DNA of 64,000 bases from an uncultured Pseudomonadales bacterium (GTDB taxonomy: Bacteria; Pseudomonadota; Gammaproteobacteria; Pseudomonadales; Azotimanducaceae), in the NCBI GenBank assembly GCA_951813295.1, contig CATOTI010000001.1:62001-126000 (forward strand), given 5' to 3'. The notes beneath the pieces were generated by a model. The model made no database searches and was not told the DNA's origin. It saw only the letters and a list, made by a program, of their open reading frames with translations. Of the stretch, positions 9,400 to 16,759 are shown in pieces. How positions within the stretch are numbered: position 1 is the first letter of the stretch; each line of letters opens with the position of its first letter. Both the position numbers and the translations under genes were made by a program.

Positions 9400-11667
9400 A
9401 TGGATAAGCCCTTTGCCGCCTACGCGGGCGATGAACCGTACGTTTTCGTCAGCTATGCCCATGCCGATGCAGACAGGGTCTTCCCAGAGATTCAGTGGCT
9501 GCACGAGCAGGGTTTCAACGTCTGGTACGACGAGGGGATCGAGCCCGGAAGCGTGTGGCGTGATGAGTTGGCCCGAGCGCTCGATGGTGCCGCACTCTTT
9601 CTCTTCTTCGTCACGCCAACGTCGATTGATCGTCCCCACTGCGTACGCGAGGTGGCGTACGCGGTTGATCACGAGTTCCCGTTCCTCGCCATTCATCTAG
9701 AAGAGACTGACCTCGATCCTGGTATTGAACTCACGCTGAGTTCGATCCAAGCGATCCTCAAGTACGACACGCGCGAGCGGGCGTACCGCCAGAAGCTCTT
9801 GCGTTTTGCGACACAGCACGTTGATCGCGGTGCGGTCGAGGTCCGTCCGGTACGGCAGATGCAAGGTTGGTCGACGAGCAAGGGTGCCCTCGTCGTCGTC
9901 ATATCCGTTGTATCGATGAGCGCACTAACCTGGTGGCTAGCAGCCTCCGTGCCCCTGGAAACCCCGAATGATGGGGCGATCCCCGCGGTCGTTCGAACCA
10001 CGATCGATATCCCCGATGACATCGAACGCATCGGCGGGTTCCGCTTGGAAGCTGAAACGCTGGTCTACTATGGGTATCGCGACCGCGAACGACGTCTCTT
10101 TACGCGCTTCCTTTATTCCACAGAGACGATCGATTTACCGGTCGATGCAGAGTTCGCCCTTCGTCCCTTCTTGTCCCCAGACGGTAAGTGGGTCGGCTAC
10201 CGGGATCTTCGCGACGGCGACTTCAAGCGGGTGCGGGCCGACGGCACGGGAGCACCCATCGAGATCGTTCGTACCGACATCGCGTCGGGTATGAACGTGG
10301 ACGGCGGCGTTGCGTGGGGCCCCGATGACCGCATCGTTTTCTCGAATATCACGACCGCGGGGCTCATGTCCGCGACGACTTCGTCATCGCTTGCCGTACC
10401 GCTGACCTTCGCATCCGACAGCAAGAGACATGCCTGGCCCTCGTTCTTCGCGAACGGCGACATACTCATCAATGTCCAAGAGGTGGGTGCAACGCAAGTG
10501 TTGGGCGTCGCGGTGTACTCAGCTCGCGACCAGCAGGTGTTGCCGCTTCTTGAACCGCAGCCAACCACCAGCGGCGCCTTTGTCCTGCCCGGCAACCTGG
10601 TCGGTCTCAGCCCTGACGGGGTGAACCTGATGGCAGGGCGGTATGATCCGGAGACGCAACGGCTCGGCTCCTTGGTACCGGTCTATCAGGTCGGTAGCAA
10701 CCTGCGGCCCATTGCGCACTCCGCGACCACCGACCGATTCGTCGAACGCGAGCTACCGGCCGACTTCGGTAAGTCCCAGTTGGTGTGGGTGGACCCGGCG
10801 ACCGGCGAAGAGACCGAGCTGTCCTTACCGCTCGACTATTACCGAGAACCGCGTCTTTCGCCGGACGGTACCGAGGTCGTCTTTGTGTTGGGTAACGACG
10901 ATGACCCGGAGCAGGGCAACGCGCTCGTCGTTTATTCACTCACCCGGAAGCAACTGAGGACGGTGCACACCGACACCCGATACCTGCGCAATCCCGTGTG
11001 GTCGCCGAATGGCAATGAGCTCTACTTCGGGATGGCGAACGAGGATGACGACATTTACCGTGTCGACGCTTACGGCGTATCCGATCTGGTCGAAATATTG
11101 GTGCGCGACGGCTACCAATCGCCGACGTCGATATCGCCGGATGGACGGACTTTGTATTACAACGACATCCACGCGATCGAGTTTCACATCAGTTCGCTCT
11201 CTCTAGAGAATCGTGAGTACGACAAAGTCGTCGAGAACGATGCGTCGAATTACTTTGGCACCATAAGCCCCGACGGCATGCTCCTAGCGTATTCGGCTTG
11301 GATCGACTCGGTACCCCGAATCTACGTTAAGGATCTCGAAACGGACGCGGCACCACTTGTTGTGGGCGCGGGCGCATCGCCAGTCTGGTCTCGCACGGGG
11401 ACACGCTTGTACCACGGAACTCTGGACTCAAATGCTAAGCCCTTCGAGATGCGCTCGGTCGAAATTATCGACGGGGAGCCGAGCTCGGACATCACGACCC
11501 ACTTTTCAGTTTGGGACTACCGGTACTACCCGGGCGGTCCGAACTACGACGCCGCCGCGGACGGGCGTCTCCTGATGGTCAAACGCGTCGAAACGCCAGT
11601 GGTGCCGTTTACCTTGACCCAGAACTGGTTTGCCAACGTGCGCGACCAGATCCCGCCAATTGAGTAA
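9400..11667 (+). CDS. TIR domain - transmembrane helix - beta-propeller protein (paralogue D)
   Basis: 755 residues, the close twin of paralogue B along the whole protein. The TIR is subtype 2 (WYDEGIEPGSVWRDEL, HCVREV with Glu84), with juxtamembrane RPVRQMQGWST and a helix at about 160-180. The class I propeller ends QNWFANVRDQIPPIE. The start is an unambiguous ATG, MDKPFAAYAGDEPYVF. Differences from B are scattered substitutions with no frame damage, so both copies appear to be maintained. It lies 49 bases after C and 120 before E. TIR-derived NAD-based signalling is a family expectation and is not demonstrated here. Confidence 0.85.
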   Translation: MDKPFAAYAGDEPYVFVSYAHADADRVFPEIQWLHEQGFNVWYDEGIEPGSVWRDELARALDGAALFLFFVTPTSIDRPHCVREVAYAVDHEFPFLAIHLEETDLDPGIELTLSSIQAILKYDTRERAYRQKLLRFATQHVDRGAVEVRPVRQMQGWSTSKGALVVVISVVSMSALTWWLAASVPLETPNDGAIPAVVRTTIDIPDDIERIGGFRLEAETLVYYGYRDRERRLFTRFLYSTETIDLPVDAEFALRPFLSPDGKWVGYRDLRDGDFKRVRADGTGAPIEIVRTDIASGMNVDGGVAWGPDDRIVFSNITTAGLMSATTSSSLAVPLTFASDSKRHAWPSFFANGDILINVQEVGATQVLGVAVYSARDQQVLPLLEPQPTTSGAFVLPGNLVGLSPDGVNLMAGRYDPETQRLGSLVPVYQVGSNLRPIAHSATTDRFVERELPADFGKSQLVWVDPATGEETELSLPLDYYREPRLSPDGTEVVFVLGNDDDPEQGNALVVYSLTRKQLRTVHTDTRYLRNPVWSPNGNELYFGMANEDDDIYRVDAYGVSDLVEILVRDGYQSPTSISPDGRTLYYNDIHAIEFHISSLSLENREYDKVVENDASNYFGTISPDGMLLAYSAWIDSVPRIYVKDLETDAAPLVVGAGASPVWSRTGTRLYHGTLDSNAKPFEMRSVEIIDGEPSSDITTHFSVWDYRYYPGGPNYDAAADGRLLMVKRVETPVVPFTLTQNWFANVRDQIPPIE

Positions 11668-11741
11668 GCCCTGGCGCAAGGGCAGAGCCCACCATCGTTG
11701 ACGCCGGCTGAAATCGATCCTAGGTCGAGCGGAGAGCACCG

Positions 11742-11797
11742 CGAGCCGCGCTAACATTCGAACTGGAACTGACACGAGTTGGGAATCTTGGACAAGC
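11742..11797 (+). repeat. Leader repeat copy 2, upstream of paralogue E
   Basis: Second copy of the leader found at 7007-7062. It begins CGAGCCGCGCTAACATTCGAA and ends at the TTG start of paralogue E. The sequence 5' of it (TTGACGCCGGCTGAAATCGATC) also resembles that before copy 1, apart from an extra block of about 21 bases. Together with the closeness of B and D, this supports duplication of a two-gene B-C unit to give D-E. Confidence 0.6.
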
Positions 11798-13986
11798 CCT
11801 TTAACGCCTACACGGGCGATGAACCGTACGTGTTCGTCAGTTACGCCCATGCCGATGCAGACACGGTCTTCCCCGAGATTCAGTGGCTGCACGAGCAGGG
11901 CTTTAACGTCTGGTACGACGAGGGGATCGAGCCCGGGTCAGTTTGGCGCGATGAGTTGGCACGAGCGATCGATGGTGCCGCGCTCTTTCTCTTCTTCGTT
12001 ACGCCGTCCTCGATTGGGCGCCCGCACTGCCAACGTGAGGTCGCCTACGCCGTCGATCACGGCTTTCCATTCCTTGCCGTCCATCTTGAAAAGACTGACC
12101 TCGACCCCGGCACGGAACTGACGCTGAGCGTCATCCAGGCGATTCTCAAGTACGAGACGAATGAGCGCGAGTACCGACGCAAGCTGCTGAGCTTCGCAGG
12201 CCAACACCTCGAGCGCGGGGTTGCCGTGCAATCCCCCGGTGCTCGGCCGATCAACCGGGTTCTGCTGATCATTGCGGGTGCTGTGGTTGCCGGGCTCGCT
12301 GGGGCGCTGGTCCTACGAGATTCGTCCGATGTGGTCGCGTTGACATCGCCATCACTGCCGACGCGGGTCACCGTGCCGATGCCGGACTCGGTCATCTTGT
12401 CCCGGCTCCCACACAGTTTCGCCATCTCTGACGATGGCAGCACCGTCGTTTTTCGATCCGAAGAACGGAACCTACCGCTCTATATTTGGCGGCGCGATCA
12501 GCTACGAGCTGAACGCCTCGACACAGGTGACGACTTGCCGCATCAGCCTTTCCTTTCGCCCGATGGCGCTTGGGTTGGATACAGAGATGCGCGTTTTGGC
12601 GAGTACAAGCGGCTGCGTCGGAAAGCAGGTTCGAGGCCCGTTCGCGTCGGCCCGTCAGGCATTGCCCCTCGGCGCATCTTCTACGAAAGTCCGGTCTGGA
12701 CAGCCCGGGATCGCATCATCTTCAGCAACCCGTCGCATCGTGGGCTGCAGACGATCGATGTAGACGGAGGAAGGTCTGCTACACCACTGACCGATGCGGA
12801 TGATTCGCACAACTATCCGGAGCTGGTGGGCGACGACAATCTTGTCTATTCCACTCGCGACGACGGCGCGTGGTACGTCGTCTCGCATGATCTGCGCAAC
12901 AACGAAACGCGCCGCCAGACGCAGGGCGAATGGCCCCAGATTGCTGGCGAATTCCTTCTCTTCATCCGTGATCGGCAGCTTTGGGCCGCGCGCTTCGACC
13001 GTGGGTTGCTCACCATGACGACCGATGCGGTGCCTGTGCTGACCGTAGGTGCGGTCGGTTTTGCGGACGTTTCGGCGAGCGGCGACTTGCTCTACCTCGA
13101 GGGTGATGACGCGACGGTGCAATTGGTTTGGGTCGATCAGGATGGCCGTGAAGAGCTTTTGCCTTTACCGGCGGACCGATACCTTCACCCGCGTGTCTCC
13201 CCAGACGGTCGTCACATCGCCATGGTGGTTGAGGACGATGACAGCTTTAGCATTTGGACGTACGACATCCAATCAGGATCGCGGCGTTTGCTGGTCCGAT
13301 CACCCGATCGGCTAGCCGGTCCTGTATGGAGCCCCGACGGCAGCCAGATAGCGTACGAGGACTATGACTCCGTCAAGTTGATCTCGGTGTTAGGTTCATC
13401 GGTTGTCACACCACTAGCGACGCCGGCAATGAGGGATTACCGGCCGGTTCAATGGCACGACGACGGACTGATTCTTGTCGAGGCAAGTGCGGGCCGGCGG
13501 CCACTGATTGTCGACGCGGATTCGGAAGAGTTCGCCGAGATCGACCATCCATACTCTGGAGACGCGGGCGGCCAGCGGTTGTCGCCCGATGGAAATTGGC
13601 TGTCCTACATGGTGAGTACGTCTGGGGAATCTGAGATTCATGTCAGCTCGTCCCCCACTTTCGATGATTCGGTGCAAGTTTCCGAATCGGGCGGTTGGCG
13701 CCCCTTGTGGAATCACGACAGCCGCGAAATCTACTACTTCAAACGAACAGGCTTTGGCCAAGGCTCGATGTACGCGGCAGAAGTCACGGGTGATAACGAG
13801 AATCCCATAGGTTCTCCGCGTCGACTTTTCTCCGGCGACTACTTAATCCAAAGGTTCGGTCGGAACTACGACTTAGCCTCGGACGGTCGGTTCCTGATGG
13901 TGCGGACACCAACCAGCGAGCCCACTCTCGTCTATGTTCAGAATTGGCTCGCCGAGATCGAAGAACTCGTTCCGCGAGCCGAATAA
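11788..13986 (+). CDS. TIR domain - transmembrane helix - beta-propeller protein (paralogue E)
   Basis: 732 residues, last of the array. The TIR is subtype 2, matching B and D (WYDEGIEPGSVWRDEL, HCQREVAYAVDH, Glu84). The juxtamembrane part differs (QSPGARPINRVLL), the helix is at about 160-180, and the propeller is class II, like C but well diverged. Blades include FLSPDGAWVGYRDARFGEYKR, and the end is YVQNWLAEIEELVPRAE. So E joins the B/D-type TIR to the C-type propeller. The start is TTG 11788 by alignment of DKPFNAY; TTG 11779 is the alternative. A stem-loop lies downstream, before the convergent acyl-CoA dehydrogenase gene. Confidence 0.83.
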   Translation: MDKPFNAYTGDEPYVFVSYAHADADTVFPEIQWLHEQGFNVWYDEGIEPGSVWRDELARAIDGAALFLFFVTPSSIGRPHCQREVAYAVDHGFPFLAVHLEKTDLDPGTELTLSVIQAILKYETNEREYRRKLLSFAGQHLERGVAVQSPGARPINRVLLIIAGAVVAGLAGALVLRDSSDVVALTSPSLPTRVTVPMPDSVILSRLPHSFAISDDGSTVVFRSEERNLPLYIWRRDQLRAERLDTGDDLPHQPFLSPDGAWVGYRDARFGEYKRLRRKAGSRPVRVGPSGIAPRRIFYESPVWTARDRIIFSNPSHRGLQTIDVDGGRSATPLTDADDSHNYPELVGDDNLVYSTRDDGAWYVVSHDLRNNETRRQTQGEWPQIAGEFLLFIRDRQLWAARFDRGLLTMTTDAVPVLTVGAVGFADVSASGDLLYLEGDDATVQLVWVDQDGREELLPLPADRYLHPRVSPDGRHIAMVVEDDDSFSIWTYDIQSGSRRLLVRSPDRLAGPVWSPDGSQIAYEDYDSVKLISVLGSSVVTPLATPAMRDYRPVQWHDDGLILVEASAGRRPLIVDADSEEFAEIDHPYSGDAGGQRLSPDGNWLSYMVSTSGESEIHVSSSPTFDDSVQVSESGGWRPLWNHDSREIYYFKRTGFGQGSMYAAEVTGDNENPIGSPRRLFSGDYLIQRFGRNYDLASDGRFLMVRTPTSEPTLVYVQNWLAEIEELVPRAE

Positions 13987-14054
13987 ACGTGCCCAGCGCC
14001 TAGTTTGGCTGCGTTTTTGCTGGTTTGTTTTTACGGGTGGAAAAGTCGGGATGC

Positions 14055-14084
14055 GTGACGCGGCGGGCTGACATTCGCCGTCAC
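14055..14084. terminator. Stem-loop between convergent genes
   Basis: GTGACGCGGCG and CGCCGTCAC form a stem with one bulged C around a 10-base loop. It lies between the stop of paralogue E and the stop of the convergent acyl-CoA dehydrogenase gene. There is no T-run on either side, so if it terminates transcription it is not a classic intrinsic terminator. Confidence 0.3.
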
Positions 14085-14092
14085 CTCCTGCC

Positions 14093-15331
14093 TCACGCCT
14101 CCGGGTACTTTTCCAACGCCACCTGACCAACATATCGACGAATATCCGTCGCCGCATGCGGTTGCATGAACGGACCCGCGCGGACGTCACGGTACAGCCG
14201 ACTCAAGGGATTGGCGGTCATGAATCCGCCCCCGCCGGCGAGATCCAATGCCTGGTCGACGATGGCGATAGCGCCTCGGTTCACGGTCCACTTGGCGGCC
14301 TGGTACGACTGCATTAGCTGGTGAGCCGATTCGATTGTCGGCGGGGTGGACTTGGCGGCGTTGAGCCAGTCGTCGACGTCACGGCCGGCTTGCAGGAGCG
14401 TTGCGCGGCAGCGGCGGTATTCGATTTCGAGTTCGCCTGCCGTTTGCTGGAATCCGGGGGAGTCTGCGACGGATTCGCCGAGTCGTTTCTGGTTGGCGGC
14501 GGCATCGAGGGCGATTGCGCGGGCGTGCTGCGCGATGCCGAAAAACGCGCCGACCAGCGTCAGGTTGCCGAGCGTTCTGCTGACGAGCGAGCCGATGCTC
14601 CAGCGCCCCCACGGGCCGAGTCTTCGCACGGCGGACGGCGCGACTTCGACGTCGTTCAGTTTCACCGACTGACTACCGGAACCGCGCATGCCGAGTGCGT
14701 CCCAGTCGTTTTGCGGCTCGATGCCGGCGGTGTCGATGGGCAGCATCGTCGTCGCGAGGTGGTCGCCTTCATCGTCTTGCATGCGCAGATTCATCGCGAG
14801 GTGGGTCGCGATCGGCGACATCGTGACGAACATTTTGTGGCCGTTGATGCGCCAACCGGTTTCGGTGCGTGTCGCGGTGGTCATCGGGTGCAGGTTGTCG
14901 GTACCGCGTTCGGTTGCGGTTGCGCAGATGAGCATCTTGCCGTCGACCACGGCGCGCAGCGGGGCCGCCGGTCTGTCTGTGGAGCGGCCGGCTCGCTCCG
15001 CCTGGTACCAGGCGTCTGCCATGCCGCGGGTCACGCCGAGGTGCATGTTGATGGCGATCGCTGTTGATCCGTCACCCGTGGCGAGGGTCGCGATGCCGAC
15101 GAGCCAGTCATGCACCGATTGGAGGCCGAAGCCGCCGAGTGATGCCGGCACGAAGGCGCTCGAGAAGCCGGTTCGAACCAGGGTCTCGAAGTTTTCCGGG
15201 TTCATGACGCCGTCGCGATCGGCCGCCTCGGCGTTGTCGCGCAATACCGGAACGGACTGTCGGGCGGCGTCGACGAACTGCTCACCGGCGGCGGTCAGCG
15301 GTGCCAGTTCATCGCTCGATGTCGCTCCCAT
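14093..15331 (-). CDS. Acyl-CoA dehydrogenase-family flavoprotein
   Basis: 412 residues with acyl-CoA dehydrogenase fold features: an N-terminal helical domain containing GFSSAFVPASLGGFG, a middle beta region (GHKMFVTMSPIATHLAM) and a C-terminal helical bundle ending with SRLYRDVRAGPFMQPHAATD. The C-terminal half resembles flavin-dependent monooxygenase/HpaB-DszC-like members as much as true dehydrogenases, so the substrate is open. ATG 15331 is chosen because GGAGG lies five bases upstream; ATG 15349 would put that site inside the gene. It is probably FAD- or FMN-binding and cytosolic. It converges on the TIR array and I see no operon partner. Confidence 0.8.
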   Translation of the reverse strand: MGATSSDELAPLTAAGEQFVDAARQSVPVLRDNAEAADRDGVMNPENFETLVRTGFSSAFVPASLGGFGLQSVHDWLVGIATLATGDGSTAIAINMHLGVTRGMADAWYQAERAGRSTDRPAAPLRAVVDGKMLICATATERGTDNLHPMTTATRTETGWRINGHKMFVTMSPIATHLAMNLRMQDDEGDHLATTMLPIDTAGIEPQNDWDALGMRGSGSQSVKLNDVEVAPSAVRRLGPWGRWSIGSLVSRTLGNLTLVGAFFGIAQHARAIALDAAANQKRLGESVADSPGFQQTAGELEIEYRRCRATLLQAGRDVDDWLNAAKSTPPTIESAHQLMQSYQAAKWTVNRGAIAIVDQALDLAGGGGFMTANPLSRLYRDVRAGPFMQPHAATDIRRYVGQVALEKYPEA

Positions 15332-15409
15332 ATTGGCCTCCGCTGGCATGATCGATTCCGCGTCGGAGGCTCGCTGGAAAGCTGGTCGGCGTCAAACGCT
15401 CGCTGAGCG

Positions 15410-15703
15410 CTAGTCGAACTCGAGAACCGCCCAAGGCAGCGCGAGCGCCAGGAGGCCGAGGGCGGCGGCGATCTCGATCTGTGCGGCGGGGAGGCCGACC
15501 ACGATGAAGTCGGAAAGCCCCCACAGTGAGGCCACACCGCCGAGTACCACGGCACTGGCGAGTACAGCTTTTCGCTTGAGTTCCTCGCGGCGTATCTTCG
15601 CCGTGACGGCGGAGGCAAAGCTCGGGTCGTGAGGCGCATCTTCGGCAAGAAGATCCATCAGGTGCTGATCGGCGGGTCCGGTCGTCGCGGGGCGATCATT
15701 CAT
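15410..15703 (-). CDS. Small membrane protein, probable anti-sigma factor
   Basis: 97 residues: a charged cytosolic N-terminal part (about 1-45), then two hydrophobic segments (about 47-67 and 73-92). Its ATG overlaps the end of the ECF sigma gene by eight bases, the usual coupling of a sigma factor with its anti-sigma. No zinc-binding HxxxCxxC motif is present, so it would belong to a non-ZAS membrane type. The function is inferred from position and topology only. Confidence 0.6.
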   Translation of the reverse strand: MNDRPATTGPADQHLMDLLAEDAPHDPSFASAVTAKIRREELKRKAVLASAVVLGGVASLWGLSDFIVVGLPAAQIEIAAALGLLALALPWAVLEFD

Positions 15704-16238
15704 GCTGATTTCTCCTTCGACGTTCGTTCTCGGACTCGAGCGTCGCGTTGATGCGCGCCTTGGCGCGGTGCAGACGGGACTTGACGGTCCCCGCCGTACT
15801 GCCGACGGCTTCCGCGGCTTCGGCCGTGGTGAGCCCGGCGGCGTAGACCAGAACCAACAAGGTTCGATCGATCGGCTCGACGAGATCGAGTAATTCGGCC
15901 AACTCGAGCGACGCGGGCGGTTCTGAAGGCGACGGCGTCCCGTGGGCGCTCATCGACTCGTCGCGTAGCGTTCGTGCGTAACGGCGCTCGACGCCCGCTC
16001 GGCGTTCCACCATCAGAAACTCGCGATACGCGATGCGCGATAGCCACGCGCCGAACCGCCCGTTTCCCTTGTAGTCGGCGAGGTTTCGCCACGCACGCAG
16101 GAACGCGTTCTGGGCCAGGTCGTCGGCGAGGTGAGCGTCTTTCGAGAGGTGCCTCAGCATGCGGCGAAGGCGACCTTCGTGGCGCTCGACGAGAAGAGAG
16201 AACGCACGCTGATCGCGACGCGACAGAACGCGCGCCAC
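15696..16238 (-). CDS. RNA polymerase sigma factor, ECF (sigma-70) family
   Basis: About 180 residues. Region 2 is visible as AFSLLVERHEGRLRRMLRHL and DLAQNAFLRAWRNLADYKG, including the usual DLxQxxFLRAW signature. Region 4 is TLLVLVYAAGLTTAEAAEAVG followed by TVKSRLHRAKARI, a helix-turn-helix. Redirects RNA polymerase to a dedicated regulon. The start is uncertain: GTG 16238 is the first standard codon that keeps region 2, but homology seems to extend slightly upstream to EKDDDL. An ATT at 16259 overlapping the preceding gene's TGA would give that extension. It is the middle gene of a three-gene operon with the DUF6249-like gene upstream and the anti-sigma candidate downstream. Confidence 0.88.
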   Translation of the reverse strand: MARVLSRRDQRAFSLLVERHEGRLRRMLRHLSKDAHLADDLAQNAFLRAWRNLADYKGNGRFGAWLSRIAYREFLMVERRAGVERRYARTLRDESMSAHGTPSPSEPPASLELAELLDLVEPIDRTLLVLVYAAGLTTAEAAEAVGSTAGTVKSRLHRAKARINATLESENERRRRNQHE

Positions 16239-16254
16239 AAGATCGTCGTCCTTC

Positions 16255-16629
16255 TCAATCGTTGGCTGCCTCGCGGTTACGCATACGGAAGAGCAGCAGA
16301 TAGGCGAGCCCGACGGTGAACGGCAGGAGGCCGATGCCCAATAGGGGGCGCGTGGCCTCTGGCACGTCGATCGCGACCGCCAGTCCAAAGATGGCCAAGC
16401 TCGTGGCGATGCAGAGAATCCCGCGTCGCCGATCGCGATCTGGCGAGTCCATCGTCCGCAACATTTCCTGCATGACTTCGTCGGGGAGTGGTGGATCGTG
16501 TTCGAGGGATGCACGAATCGTTTGATGCATCTCTTGCTGACTCCGGAAACGGAAATAGGTGGCGAGGCTGAAACTCGTCCCCAGTGCCACGAACATCGCG
16601 ATGGCGATGAGTGAGCTTAAGTCCTCCAT
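16255..16629 (-). CDS. DUF6249-like small membrane protein
   Basis: 124 residues. An N-terminal hydrophobic helix (about 6-26) is followed by a cytosolic, charged stretch with HQTIRASLEHDPPLPDEVMQEM, then two more hydrophobic helices (about 72-90 and 97-114). This layout, with a proline-rich P-P-x-P-x-x-x link and an RRG before helix 2, is that of DUF6249 proteins, which often sit upstream of ECF sigma genes. Its stop codon abuts or overlaps the sigma gene. A role in signal sensing for the sigma/anti-sigma pair is inferred from position. The DUF assignment is from memory of the family. Confidence 0.65.
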   Translation of the reverse strand: MEDLSSLIAIAMFVALGTSFSLATYFRFRSQQEMHQTIRASLEHDPPLPDEVMQEMLRTMDSPDRDRRRGILCIATSLAIFGLAVAIDVPEATRPLLGIGLLPFTVGLAYLLLFRMRNREAAND

Positions 16630-16759
16630 CCCGACTCCTTTGTTGACTGGGTGTAGATGCGTAAGTCACACCGTCGGTTGCGTGGATCGGGGCGGACTTT
16701 GCGCAACCGGGTCCGGGAGCTGCGCATCCAGTTAGCTCTTGATCGGACGGAGTTGTCGA

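Noticed and set aside
279-13986. TIR array as a Thoeris, CBASS or similar named defence system
   Set aside because: No ThsA-like SIR2/SLOG partner, nucleotide cyclase, STING or Argonaute gene is adjacent. The TIRs are on membrane receptors, so no known label fits.
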